This document shows, piece by piece, positions 9,358 to 18,314 of a DNA stretch of 62,677 bases (position 1 is the stretch's first letter; the number at the start of each line of letters is the position of its first letter). The DNA comes from Acidulodesulfobacterium sp021802425 (GTDB lineage Bacteria > SZUA-79 > Acidulodesulfobacterales > Acidulodesulfobacteraceae), in assembly GCA_021802425.1 (NCBI GenBank), contig JAJZXJ010000011.1, positions 1 through 62,677 of the forward strand. The letters run 5' to 3'. The notes under the pieces are model-generated. The model saw only the letters and a list, made by a program, of their open reading frames with translations. It had not been told where the DNA came from and did no database searches. The position numbers were made by a program, and so were the translations under genes.

Positions 9358-10116
9358 ATGTCTATATTTAAACGAAATAAGGTGGCGGTGATCCGCTATT
9401 CAGGCGCTATTACATCGCAAAGCGTATCGCCTTATATTAATATTTTTAAAAAGATAGAAAAGATTAAATCCATAAAAGGAATAATATTTATAATAGACAG
9501 CCCCGGCGGCAGCGCCATACATTCGGAGCTTTTATATTTTGCAATTAAAAGGCTTCAAGAAAAGGGCAAAAAGCTTTACGGCTATCTTGAAGTTTCTGCT
9601 TCGGGCGGATATATGATTGCCTGCGCTTTAGAAAGACTGTACGCCCCTTCCTCGGCTATTATAGGTTCCATCGGTGTTATAAGTATGAAGCCTGTGTTAA
9701 AAGATATACTGGAAAAGTTAGGTATTGGTTATGAAGTGATTAAAAAGGGAAAACACAAGGATATGTGGCTTTTTACAAGAAAATATTCGGACGAGGAAAG
9801 AGCGAGCATTGACGAACTTCAGGAGGATATTTATACGCGCTTCATTGAAATAGTATCGGGCGGGAGAAAAATTCCTCCGGAGGATATTTTAAAACTTGCA
9901 ACAGGCGAGCTATTTTCATCCAAAAAATCCCTTGCAAACAAATTAATCGATGAAATATCGGACTTCGATAAAGCCCTCGAAGACCTTTGTAAAGAGGTTA
10001 ATGTCGATCCGTCCAGAACCGTTTATATGAGCATAAAAAAACCGTTTTTTCAAAGAATAATAGGCAGTTCCATCCTTAATGCGATAGAAGATATATATTA
10101 CAGGGCGATATATTAG
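9358..10116 (+). CDS. S49 family peptidase, SppA-like
   Basis: A 252-residue ClpP-fold serine protease of the SppA family, which degrades cleaved signal peptides or membrane proteins. The IIDSPGGSAIHSE segment and SASGGYMIA with nucleophile Ser82 are clear, and Lys134 in GKHKD is the likely general base. Unlike most SppA proteins, it shows no N-terminal transmembrane segment: the chain opens directly with MSIFKRNKVAVIRYSG and the first beta-strand. It may be cytosolic or peripherally membrane-bound. It has its own likely promoter and follows the DUF445 gene after 70 bp. Confidence 0.85.
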   Translation: MSIFKRNKVAVIRYSGAITSQSVSPYINIFKKIEKIKSIKGIIFIIDSPGGSAIHSELLYFAIKRLQEKGKKLYGYLEVSASGGYMIACALERLYAPSSAIIGSIGVISMKPVLKDILEKLGIGYEVIKKGKHKDMWLFTRKYSDEERASIDELQEDIYTRFIEIVSGGRKIPPEDILKLATGELFSSKKSLANKLIDEISDFDKALEDLCKEVNVDPSRTVYMSIKKPFFQRIIGSSILNAIEDIYYRAIY

Positions 10117-10328
10117 CCAACCGCAAGAAGTTTTACCCGCTGCCGAAACCATAAAATCTGTTTACATTTTTAAAAAATAATATTATAATAACTAAAATTT
10201 TTTTTAAACCTTTTTAGTTTTAACCCGAAAAAATACCTTAAACATTAAATTTGCGTATAATTAAAGCAATACTTAAAAATAAAACGCCTGTTTAACTTTT
10301 TTAAATAAATTTATTTATTAAAAAAATA

Positions 10329-10357
10329 TTGATAACTTTTTGCAATAATATTAATAT
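10329..10357 (+). promoter_or_regulatory. Candidate sigma70-type promoter of aconitase
   Basis: TTGATA (10329-10334) and TAATAT (10352-10357) are separated by 17 bp. They lie just ahead of a strong AGGAGGA ribosome binding site and the ATG at 10380. The rest of the 263-bp gap (10117-10379) is very AT-rich and contains an AACTAAAA/TTTTAGTT inverted repeat that may end the sppA transcript. No RNA gene is seen there. Confidence 0.45.
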
Positions 10358-10379
10358 TTAATCAGGAGGAAATTAATTT

Positions 10380-12308
10380 ATGGGACTTAGCTTAACGAAC
10401 AAAATTTTAAAAGCGCATCTTGCAAAAGGCGAATTGAAGCCGGGAGAGGAGATCGCAATCAAAATCGACAGGACATTGACCCAGGATGCCACAGGTACTA
10501 TGGCCTATCTCCAGTTTGAAGCGATTGGCGTTCCAAGCGTTAGAACCGATTTGTCCGTCAGCTTTATTGATCATAACACACTCCAAACCGGCTTTGAAAA
10601 TGCGGATGACCATAAGTTTTTACAAACTGTTGCCGCAAAGTACGGTATATATTATTCAAAGGCGGGAAACGGGATTTGCCATCAGGTTAATCTTGAAAGA
10701 TTCGGCGTTCCGGGAAAGACGCTTTTAGGCTCCGATAGCCATACCCCTACGGCAGGCGGCGTGGGCATGATTGCCATCGGCGCAGGCGGACTTGATGTTG
10801 CCGTCGCCATGGGCGGCGGGGCATTTTATATGACTGCCCCAAAGGTTGTTTTAGTAAAACTTTCGGGAAAACTTTCGGAGTGGGTTTCCGCTAAGGATGT
10901 GATTCTTGAGCTTTTAAAGAGATTAACGGTAAAGGGCGGCGTCGGAAAGATTTTTGAGTATGGCGGAGAGGGCGTTAAAACCTTAACCGTTCCTGAGAGG
11001 GCCGTTATCACGAATATGGGCGCGGAACTTGGGGCTACTACATCTATTTTTCCAAGCGATGAAAAAACCCTTGAATTTTTAAAAGCCGAGGGCAGGATTG
11101 ACGATTATACGCCGCTCGGCGCCGATGAAGACGCCGTTTACGACGAGGTTATAGAAATAGATTTAAGCTCTTTGATTCCCTTGGCGGCTAAGCCGCATAT
11201 GCCGGATCAGGTGGCCAAGGTTAGCGAGCTAAAAGACATAAAGGTTGACCAGGTTGCTATCGGAAGCTGCACCAATTCTTCTTATGTCGATTTAATGACC
11301 GTTGCAAGCGTATTAAAAGGCAAAAAGGTTCATCCCGATGTGAGCCTTGTAATATCCCCCGGTTCAAAGCAGGTTTATGAAATGATAGCCAAAAACGGGG
11401 CGCTGGCCGACCTTATAGCATCCGGCGCCAGAATACTTGAATCTACCTGCGGTCCCTGCATCGGCATGGGGCAGGCTCCAAGATCGGGGGCTGTTTCATT
11501 GAGGACATTTAATCGTAATTTTGAGGGGAGAAGCGGAACCAAGGATGCGAAAATTTACCTTGTTTCCGTTCAAACCGCCGCGGCTTCCGCATTAACGGGA
11601 TATATTACTGATCCAAGGACGATGGGCAAGGCTCCCGATATTAAAATGCCCGAAAAATTTGACATAGACGATTCTATGATATTGCCTCCATCGACAAATC
11701 CAGATGAGGTCGAGGTTTATCGGGGGCCAAATATTAAACCGCTTCCTGTTCAGCAGAAACTTCCCGAATCTTTAACGGGAAAGGTTCTTCTTAAAGTGGG
11801 GGATAATATTACGACCGACCATATAATGCCTGCCGGTTCTAAAATACTTCCGTTAAGGTCAAACATACCCGCAATATCGAAATATGTCTTTGAGTCTGTC
11901 GATGCCGCTTTCTCCGAAAGGGCTTTAAAAGAAAAAGGGGGTTTTGTAATAGGCGGGGAAAACTACGGTCAGGGTTCGAGCAGGGAACATGCCGCGCTTG
12001 CGCCGATGTATCTGGGGGTGAAGGCTGTTATTGCAAAATCGTTTGCAAGGATTCATTTTGCAAACCTTATTAATTTTGGAATTTTGCCTTTGATATTTGA
12101 AAATCCTTCGGATTATGATAAAATAGGACAGGGAGACGAGCTTTACGCACCGAATATTCTAAAAGAGCTTGGCGAGCATAAACCTGTTACATTTATTAAT
12201 AAGACGAAGAATAACGAAGAGTATAAATTTAAGTATAATTTAACCGGCAGACAGGTTAAAATTATTAAAGAGGGCGGATTGCTAAACGAGACGAAAAATT
12301 CAAATTAA
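10380..12308 (+). CDS. Aconitate hydratase (about 640-residue type)
   Basis: It interconverts citrate and isocitrate through a [4Fe-4S] cluster. Cluster ligands are Cys297 (GSCTNSS) and Cys357 and Cys360 (STCGPCIGMG). Other landmarks are GSDSHTPTAGG, the C-terminal swivel domain beginning near KVLLKVGDNITTDH, and GGENYGQGSSREHA. The 642-residue form resembles the shorter aconitase class of many anaerobes and Deltaproteobacteria rather than the 890-residue AcnA or AcnB. It appears to be transcribed alone, with its own promoter and an inverted repeat after it. It serves the citrate or reductive TCA route, but no other TCA gene lies nearby. Confidence 0.93.
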   Translation: MGLSLTNKILKAHLAKGELKPGEEIAIKIDRTLTQDATGTMAYLQFEAIGVPSVRTDLSVSFIDHNTLQTGFENADDHKFLQTVAAKYGIYYSKAGNGICHQVNLERFGVPGKTLLGSDSHTPTAGGVGMIAIGAGGLDVAVAMGGGAFYMTAPKVVLVKLSGKLSEWVSAKDVILELLKRLTVKGGVGKIFEYGGEGVKTLTVPERAVITNMGAELGATTSIFPSDEKTLEFLKAEGRIDDYTPLGADEDAVYDEVIEIDLSSLIPLAAKPHMPDQVAKVSELKDIKVDQVAIGSCTNSSYVDLMTVASVLKGKKVHPDVSLVISPGSKQVYEMIAKNGALADLIASGARILESTCGPCIGMGQAPRSGAVSLRTFNRNFEGRSGTKDAKIYLVSVQTAAASALTGYITDPRTMGKAPDIKMPEKFDIDDSMILPPSTNPDEVEVYRGPNIKPLPVQQKLPESLTGKVLLKVGDNITTDHIMPAGSKILPLRSNIPAISKYVFESVDAAFSERALKEKGGFVIGGENYGQGSSREHAALAPMYLGVKAVIAKSFARIHFANLINFGILPLIFENPSDYDKIGQGDELYAPNILKELGEHKPVTFINKTKNNEEYKFKYNLTGRQVKIIKEGGLLNETKNSN

Positions 12309-12314
12309 TTTAAC

Positions 12315-12342
12315 CGTCATTCCCGCTAAAGCGGGAATGACG
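12315..12342. repeat. dRS3-like short palindrome, copy 2 (possible terminator)
   Basis: CGTCATTCCCGC (12315-12326) and GCGGGAATGACG (12331-12342) form a perfect 12-bp stem with a TAAA loop. The core is the same as in the copy at 3255-3274. It lies 6 bp after the aconitase stop and directly before the NAD kinase start, so it may end or attenuate the acn transcript. No poly-T tract follows. Confidence 0.75.
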
Positions 12343-12353
12343 CACTGCGGTAT

Positions 12354-13223
12354 TTGACGGCATTAACAATTTTAATGTTTGCATCCGAATTCAATAAAAA
12401 TATTAAAAGAGTTCTTATCTCCTATAAAAAAGACGCCGAAGAAGCATTTAAATCCGCGAACTATGTTTGTGAATTTATAAAAACAAAGGGTATAGATGCG
12501 GCGGTGAAGCCAAGTATGAACATAACCGCCGCGGATACCGAAAATGTCGGGCTTGTTGTGGTTTGCGGCGGAGACGGAACCCTTTTGATTACCTTTGGAA
12601 AAATTTTTCCTTTAGAAGTTCCCATTATAGGAATAAATTTTGGAAAACTCGGGTTTCTTGTCGAGGTTTCGGAGTCTTTAAGGGATGAGGCGCTTAAAAA
12701 GATTTTTGACGGTTCTTTGGAATTTCACCCAAGAATGGCTTTAGATATTAATGTGATAAGGAGCGGCAGATCAATTTCCAAATTCGTTTCGTTAAATGAA
12801 GCGACTATCGCAAGGGAAAAAAGTATTCATGCAAGGATTATCGATTTAAGCGTTCATGTCAACGATGTATGGTTGAATGATTTTAGGGCGGACGGTCTCA
12901 TTATTGCAACTCCAGTCGGTTCTACCGCTTATTCGTTATCAGCCGGTGGACCTATTGTTCAGCCCGATGTCGAGGCGTTTATTCTCACGCCTATCTGCCC
13001 GCATACCCTTACAAATAGGCCTGTAATAATAAACCCGTGTGAATTAAAGATAAAAATTGCGCCGCAGGAGCGGAATATTTTTATATCGGCTGACGGAAGA
13101 GACGGTATAAAACTTTGCGATAATGATGAAATAATCATCAAAAAACATCCTTCCAAGGTCTATCTTTCCGCATCTTTAAGTCTTAATTATTGGGATATAC
13201 TGAGATCGAAACTAAATTGGTAA
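12354..13223 (+). CDS. nadK: NAD kinase
   Basis: It phosphorylates NAD to NADP with ATP or polyphosphate. The GGDGTLL motif is at residues 72-78 and the family NEATIARE and PVGSTAYSLSAGGPIV segments follow, with the C-terminal beta-sandwich intact. Length 289 is normal. The start is uncertain: neither TTG 12354 nor ATG 12375 has a clear ribosome binding site, and the hairpin at 12315-12342 abuts the region. The gene precedes recN by 30 bp. Confidence 0.93.
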   Translation: MTALTILMFASEFNKNIKRVLISYKKDAEEAFKSANYVCEFIKTKGIDAAVKPSMNITAADTENVGLVVVCGGDGTLLITFGKIFPLEVPIIGINFGKLGFLVEVSESLRDEALKKIFDGSLEFHPRMALDINVIRSGRSISKFVSLNEATIAREKSIHARIIDLSVHVNDVWLNDFRADGLIIATPVGSTAYSLSAGGPIVQPDVEAFILTPICPHTLTNRPVIINPCELKIKIAPQERNIFISADGRDGIKLCDNDEIIIKKHPSKVYLSASLSLNYWDILRSKLNW

Positions 13224-13253
13224 AACAATTTATTTATTTAATTCCCATATGCG

Positions 13254-14954
13254 ATGATAAAAAAGATATATATAAAAAATTTTGCTACGATAGATTTTTT
13301 AGAGGTTGGTTTTTGCGAAAATTTAAATGTCTTAAGCGGTGAAACCGGCGCCGGCAAGAGCATTATAATAGAATCCCTCAATTTTTTATTTGGAAAAACA
13401 AAAGGAGAGGGCGTCATAAGGACAGGTGAAAAAGAAGGATATGTCAGCGCCGTATTCGATGCACTTAGCAGGAAAATTAAAGCCAATTTGGCGCAGATTT
13501 TTGAGGAAAATGGGATAAACTTTGAAGAGGACGAAGATATAATAGTAAAGAGAGCAATCTCTATAAACGGCAAAAGCAAATATTTTATAAATAATGAACC
13601 TGTAAATAAAACTGCCGCCGAAAGGTTAGAGGGGAGCCTTGTTAATATCTTCGGGCAAAACGATAAAAGGTTTTTAATATCAAATGACAGCCAGCTGGCT
13701 TTTTTGGACGAATTTGCCGAAAATATCAAGCCATTATCGGATATTAAAGGCATATATAACAATATTAGCAGACTTGAAAGCGAAAAGGAAAAAGTTAAGA
13801 AAAAAATAGGCGACATATCAAGGATTAAGACCCTTAATGCATATATTATAGACGATGTGGAAAAACTTGAAATTAAATCGGAAAATGATGATATAATATT
13901 GCAGGAAGAGCTTAAAAGACTTGAAAACATCAATAGCATAAAAGAATATATCTCCGCATCGATAAATTTAATTGATAATGAAGAATACGGCATACTAAAA
14001 AATTTAACCCCGTTAGTATCCAATCTTTTAAAGCTGGCGGATGTCGATTCCAATTTTAAGAAAACGGAAGAATTTAAAAATGCCGAAAGCGCTAAAATTT
14101 TAATAGAAGATATACTTTTGTTCTTAGAAAAATATGCAGATTTTGAATTTGATGAACAGAGATTGAGCGAAATCAGATTGAAAATAGACAGAATAATAAG
14201 CGCGGAAAATAAGTACTCCGTTGCCGGACTGAAGGAACTTATAGACTTATATAACAAAGCTAAAATCGAGTTAGAAAGCGTTGCAAATCTCGAAGAAAGG
14301 GTAGAGGAGCTTGAAAACAACATCAATGGTTTAAAGGACGGGTTTCTTGGCGCGGCAGATGTTTTGCATAAAAGAAGAGCAGACTCCGCTTCCGTTCTAG
14401 AAAAAAAAATAGAAACGGAGCTTTCATCTTTAGGGATTAAACCTGTCTTTAAGATAAAATTAAATAAACTGGATTTTAAGGAAGGTTTTTCCGAGACGGG
14501 ACTCGATGAATGTAAATTTATGTTTTCGGCTAACCCGGGTGAAGACCCGAAACCGCTTTCTATGGTCGCTTCGGGCGGTGAACTCTCCAGACTCAGCCTT
14601 TGTATGCTAAAGATTGTAAATGTAAAAAAGGGCTCATCTTCTTTTATATTTGACGAGGTAGATTCCGGAATCGGGGGAGATGTCGCCAATTTTGTAGGAG
14701 AGGCGCTTAAAAACATATCTGATGTTAATCAGGTTATTCTTGTTACGCATCTTGCGCAGGTAGCCTCTTTTGCAGGGAGGCATCTTTTTGTTTACAAAGA
14801 AGTAATAAACGGAAAAACATATACTAAAATAAGAGAGCTTTCGCCTGAAGAAAGGGTTAATGAAATTGCAAGAATGCTTTCGGGCTATGCAAAAAGCGAA
14901 GCTGCAACCGCTCATGCGAAGGAAATCTTAAAGAGGAGAGGTTTTATTGTATAA
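13254..14954 (+). CDS. recN: DNA repair ATPase RecN
   Basis: An SMC-like ATPase used in double-strand-break repair. The Walker A motif GETGAGKS is at residues 29-36, the ABC signature is in SGGELSRLSL and the Walker B in FIFDEVDSGIGG. A central antiparallel coiled coil spans roughly residues 155-370. Length 566 matches the family. It overlaps the following acetyltransferase gene by 8 bp, and nadK lies just upstream, a common nadK-recN pairing. The opposite strand has a long open frame (13238-14716) that is an antisense shadow. Confidence 0.95.
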   Translation: MIKKIYIKNFATIDFLEVGFCENLNVLSGETGAGKSIIIESLNFLFGKTKGEGVIRTGEKEGYVSAVFDALSRKIKANLAQIFEENGINFEEDEDIIVKRAISINGKSKYFINNEPVNKTAAERLEGSLVNIFGQNDKRFLISNDSQLAFLDEFAENIKPLSDIKGIYNNISRLESEKEKVKKKIGDISRIKTLNAYIIDDVEKLEIKSENDDIILQEELKRLENINSIKEYISASINLIDNEEYGILKNLTPLVSNLLKLADVDSNFKKTEEFKNAESAKILIEDILLFLEKYADFEFDEQRLSEIRLKIDRIISAENKYSVAGLKELIDLYNKAKIELESVANLEERVEELENNINGLKDGFLGAADVLHKRRADSASVLEKKIETELSSLGIKPVFKIKLNKLDFKEGFSETGLDECKFMFSANPGEDPKPLSMVASGGELSRLSLCMLKIVNVKKGSSSFIFDEVDSGIGGDVANFVGEALKNISDVNQVILVTHLAQVASFAGRHLFVYKEVINGKTYTKIRELSPEERVNEIARMLSGYAKSEAATAHAKEILKRRGFIV

Positions 14955-15540
14955 AACAACAGGCAGGCAGAGGTATGAAAAGAGTGGAAATGTTATATAT
15001 TATCCATCTAAAGTAAAAATTGAAGTAGATGGGGAGATTTTCGAGATAGTTCTGCGAAAGGCGCTAATGTGCGATGTCAAAGCTCTTTATAATCTTTTCT
15101 CGGAATATTCGAAAGCGGGAGAGATGCTCCCCCGTTCAATGAGCGATATATACGAACATTTAAGAGATTTCTATATTGCGGAAATCGAACATTTTGACGA
15201 AGAAGATTCGAGCGAAATCGTCGGGGCCTGCGCCTTAACCATAGTATGGGAAAACCTTGCCGAAATAAGGTCGTTAGCCGTTAAAAAGCCTTACACAAGA
15301 AAGCTTATCGGGACCGAATTAATAACGAAATGTATCGAGGAAGCAAGATTTTTTAAAATAACGAGAATATTTGCCCTTACTTATAAATCGCAATTTTTTC
15401 AGAAATCCGGTTTTAAAATAATAGACAAATCGGAACTCCCGCATAAGATATGGAGCGATTGCATAAATTGCGTTAAATTTCCCGATTGCGACGAGACTGC
15501 CGTGATGCTCGAGTTAGATAAATTTAACGGTGTAATTTAA
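14947..15540 (+). CDS. Short ArgA-type N-acetylglutamate synthase (GNAT fold)
   Basis: A 197-residue GNAT acetyltransferase. AEIRSLAVKKPY, the EARFF segment and the C-terminal KIWSDCINCVKFPDCDE region match the short single-domain N-acetylglutamate synthases of Deltaproteobacteria, which lack the amino-acid kinase domain of classical ArgA. It would acetylate glutamate with acetyl-CoA to start arginine synthesis. The four-cysteine stretch near the end is a family trait. Start TTG overlaps recN by 8 bp, so translation is coupled. The window also encodes ArgJ (20944-22134), which can recycle the acetyl group. Confidence 0.8.
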   Translation: MYKTTGRQRYEKSGNVIYYPSKVKIEVDGEIFEIVLRKALMCDVKALYNLFSEYSKAGEMLPRSMSDIYEHLRDFYIAEIEHFDEEDSSEIVGACALTIVWENLAEIRSLAVKKPYTRKLIGTELITKCIEEARFFKITRIFALTYKSQFFQKSGFKIIDKSELPHKIWSDCINCVKFPDCDETAVMLELDKFNGVI

Positions 15541-15569
15541 TAGACAAAATAAAAACTATATATTATAAT
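15541..15569 (+). promoter_or_regulatory. Promoter of the rhodanese gene
   Basis: TAGACA (15541-15546) and a consensus TATAAT (15564-15569) are separated by exactly 17 bp, in the gap before the rhodanese gene. GGAGG at 15598-15602 is the ribosome binding site for the TTG at 15613. Confidence 0.6.
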
Positions 15570-15612
15570 ATTAAAACATAATACATTATATAAAAAATGG
15601 AGGCATTACAAA

Positions 15613-15987
15613 TTGTTTAATATTTTTAGAAGGGAAGGACTGTCCGAAGAAATAGAACAGATTACTCCCGAAGAGGCGCTTAAAAAAATATCGGAAGAGC
15701 ATACAGGCGGGAAGGCTTTAATAATAGATGTCAGAGAACCGCATGAATTTAACGGTAATTTAGGACATATAGAAAATGCAAAACTGATACCCTTAAGACT
15801 TTTACCGTTAAAAATAAAAGAACTGGAACATTCCAAAGATAAAGAGATTATTGCTGTTTGCCATAGCGGCGCCAGAAGTTATTCGGCCTGCACGATGCTT
15901 AAAAGGCACGGCTTTAATAAAGTCCGCAATTTAAAGGGCGGCATGCTTTTGTGGAAAAAAAACGGGTTAAAGTCCCATCATATCTAA
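15613..15987 (+). CDS. Rhodanese-like domain protein
   Basis: A 124-residue single-domain rhodanese. The active-site loop is CHSGARS with Cys83, and DVREPHEF and the LKGGMLLWKKNGL C-terminus are typical. Rhodaneses carry sulfane sulfur as a Cys persulfide; the physiological donor and acceptor are unknown. The TTG start is chosen because GGAGG lies 10 bp upstream. No signal peptide is present, so it should be cytosolic. It has a good promoter of its own, and the PEP synthase regulator gene follows 34 bp later. Confidence 0.88.
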   Translation: MFNIFRREGLSEEIEQITPEEALKKISEEHTGGKALIIDVREPHEFNGNLGHIENAKLIPLRLLPLKIKELEHSKDKEIIAVCHSGARSYSACTMLKRHGFNKVRNLKGGMLLWKKNGLKSHHI

Positions 15988-15997
15988 TTAATTTAGT

Positions 15998-16019
15998 AGC
16001 ATAGCATAACATAGCATAG
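15998..16019 (+). repeat. 5-bp tandem repeat (AGCAT)
   Basis: Units AGCAT, AGCAT, AACAT and AGCAT followed by AG run head to tail up to 2 bp before the ATG at 16022. They occupy the place where a ribosome binding site would be, and no Shine-Dalgarno sequence is visible. Confidence 0.75.
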
Positions 16020-16021
16020 AC

Positions 16022-16849
16022 ATGAATCATAAAATAGATTCTAAAAGCGGGGATTTTTATGTTTTTGTGGTATCCGACTCTACGGGTGAAACCGCAGAAA
16101 AGGTCGCAAGGGCTGCAATTTCACAATTTTCTATTCCGGATGTCCACTTAAAAAGATTTCTATTGGTAGATTCGGAGTTAAAGCTAAGAGAAATCATTAC
16201 CGAAGCTTCGGAAAAAAAGGCCCTGATTATTTTTACTTTAGTTAAAGACGGCCTTAGAAATATTATGCTTCAGGAGTCAAATGAAAAGGGTATTACGAGC
16301 ATCGATATTATCGGTCCCGTGTTAAACTCCATTTCATATATCCTAAACCTCTCTCCTGAACGGAAACCGGGATTGATACACCGTGTAAACGATGAATATT
16401 TTAGAAGAATAGATGCGCTCGAGTATGCCGTAAAACATGATGACGGACAGAGAATGGACGAGATCAACGAAGCCGACGCGCTTGTTTTGGGGGTTTCTAG
16501 AACATCCAAGACTCCTCTTTGCTTATTTCTTGCCCAAAGAGGATTTAAGGCCGCCAATATTCCCATAATAGACGAACAGAGTATCAGCGATGTTATCTAT
16601 AAAATTCCCAGAGGAAAGATATTCGGCTTAGTTTCGGATGCCGGCAGAATCTCTAATCTGAGAAAAGAAAGATTAAAAAGAATGGGACTTCCCTTTATGG
16701 CGGATTATATCTCGAAAGAATCTATAGAAAAAGAACTGGCTCATTCAAAAGATTTATATGCCGAACTAAATGCTTTTGTTATAGATATTACCGATAAATC
16801 TATCGAGGAAGCCGCCGCCGATATCATCTCCCACATAAATAATAAATAA
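16022..16849 (+). CDS. ppsR: Pyruvate,phosphate dikinase / PEP synthase regulatory protein (DUF299)
   Basis: A bifunctional ADP-dependent kinase and Pi-dependent pyrophosphorylase that switches PPDK or PEP synthase off and on. The opening VVSDSTGETAEKVARA and the P-loop-like GVSRTSKTP at residues 157-165 are diagnostic; length 275 is normal. The target enzyme is not in the window. The gene lacks a visible ribosome binding site and is preceded by a 5-bp tandem repeat. Whether PPDK or PEP synthase is the target cannot be decided here. Confidence 0.9.
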   Translation: MNHKIDSKSGDFYVFVVSDSTGETAEKVARAAISQFSIPDVHLKRFLLVDSELKLREIITEASEKKALIIFTLVKDGLRNIMLQESNEKGITSIDIIGPVLNSISYILNLSPERKPGLIHRVNDEYFRRIDALEYAVKHDDGQRMDEINEADALVLGVSRTSKTPLCLFLAQRGFKAANIPIIDEQSISDVIYKIPRGKIFGLVSDAGRISNLRKERLKRMGLPFMADYISKESIEKELAHSKDLYAELNAFVIDITDKSIEEAAADIISHINNK

Positions 16850-16925
16850 AGACTCGCCGAATGCTTGTTAAAAATTTTGTTAAGTAATAAAATAAAATAA
16901 ATTTAATAAAAGGAATGAATTTTAA

Positions 16926-18287
16926 ATGAATTTTGACGATGTAATTTCATTAATAGACGATTATTCTAAGAAAAAGGGTATAAAATACGGGGTTTATCTT
17001 TTTAATTCAAAGGTTTTAAAGATGGAGTCGGAAAATAGTTCGATATCAAATTTTATTAATGCCGAAATAAATGGATTTAATTTAAGATTATTGAATAATA
17101 AGAGGATGAGCTTTTCGTATTGTCTGGGGCTTGAAGAGCAAAAGATAAGGGATACTTTTGATAACGGACTATCCTTATTAAGCTTTATGGAAGAAAACGA
17201 GTATGCGGATTTAGCCCCTTCCTTACATGAATCGGCCGCCGTTCCGGCACCTGATTTTGAAGAAAAATTGGGAATTTATTCCTCAAAATCAGATAAAATA
17301 GATATGGATAAAAAAAAGGGATGCCTGATAGAGATGGAAGAAACTGCGTATTCCTATGATAAGAAAATATACAAAGTCGATAAGCCAACCTATTCCGAGT
17401 CATTAACCGCAAAAAGGATTTGCAATTCAAACGGTTTAAATTTATCATCCAGAAAAACCTCTTACGAAGTTTTCTTATCGGTTGCCGCAAGGCAAGGCGC
17501 CGACACCGGTTCGGGGTTTGATTTTGATTTTTCCCACGAATTCGATAAACTGCAATTTAAAAAGGTTTCCATGAATGCCGCAAAGAGGGGTGTAGATCAG
17601 CTTGGGGCGAGGGTTGTAAGCAGCGGAAGCTATAATATACTATTTGATAATTTTACGGCATCGGAGTTTCTGGGGGTATTAAAACAGTCCTTCTATGCCA
17701 ATAATGTTTATAAGAAAAAGTCTATTTTGGGGGGGAAGTTAGGCCAAAAGGTTTTTTCGAGCAAACTTAATATTATCGACGACGGGCTTTTGCCGGGCGG
17801 GTGGGCGACGGACATATTTGACTACGACGGGATAAATATGCAAAGAAAACCCCTTTGTATTAACGGCGTTATAAATTCTTTTCTTTACGACATAGAATAT
17901 GCAAATAGATTTAATACAAAATCTACCGGAAATTCCGCTATGCAGTCATATACGCTTCCGCCCGAGGTTGGTTCAACCAATTTTTTTATAGAAAACGGGG
18001 AAACCCCGCTCGTCGATATTATTTTGTCGATGAAAGAAGGCATGTACATAAATGAACTTATGGGGCTTCATATGGCCAAACCTTATACGGGTGAATTTTC
18101 ACTCGGGGCATCCGGTTTTTATATTAAAAACGGTAAAATTGAATTTCCGGTTAAAGGGATTGTCGTAAGCGGCAATTTGCTGCAGCTCTTTAATAACATA
18201 GCCGGCATTGCAAACGATATTCGATTTTTCGGTTCTACGGGTTCGCCCTCAATTTTATTTGAAAATATTGAGGTTTCCGGCAAATAA
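16926..18287 (+). CDS. pmbA: PmbA/TldE family protein
   Basis: A 453-residue member of the TldD/PmbA family, which forms a TldD-TldE protease acting on modified peptides and unfolded chains. The position of the zinc-binding HExxxH of TldD is occupied here by EFLGVLKQS, so this is the non-catalytic TldE/PmbA partner. GGWATDIFDYDG and TKSTGNSAM are in line with PmbA. The tldD partner is not in the window. An AT-rich 76-bp gap with AAAAGGAATG precedes the ATG, and secA follows 27 bp later. Confidence 0.85.
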   Translation: MNFDDVISLIDDYSKKKGIKYGVYLFNSKVLKMESENSSISNFINAEINGFNLRLLNNKRMSFSYCLGLEEQKIRDTFDNGLSLLSFMEENEYADLAPSLHESAAVPAPDFEEKLGIYSSKSDKIDMDKKKGCLIEMEETAYSYDKKIYKVDKPTYSESLTAKRICNSNGLNLSSRKTSYEVFLSVAARQGADTGSGFDFDFSHEFDKLQFKKVSMNAAKRGVDQLGARVVSSGSYNILFDNFTASEFLGVLKQSFYANNVYKKKSILGGKLGQKVFSSKLNIIDDGLLPGGWATDIFDYDGINMQRKPLCINGVINSFLYDIEYANRFNTKSTGNSAMQSYTLPPEVGSTNFFIENGETPLVDIILSMKEGMYINELMGLHMAKPYTGEFSLGASGFYIKNGKIEFPVKGIVVSGNLLQLFNNIAGIANDIRFFGSTGSPSILFENIEVSGK

Positions 18288-18314
18288 ATTATAAAATTCA
18301 CGGAGCAGGATAAA

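Noticed and set aside
13238..14716. 492-residue minus-strand open frame antisense to recN
   Set aside because: Its composition is a Ser/Leu/Phe-rich mirror of the AT-rich recN coding strand, it shows no motif, and recN is complete and unmistakable.
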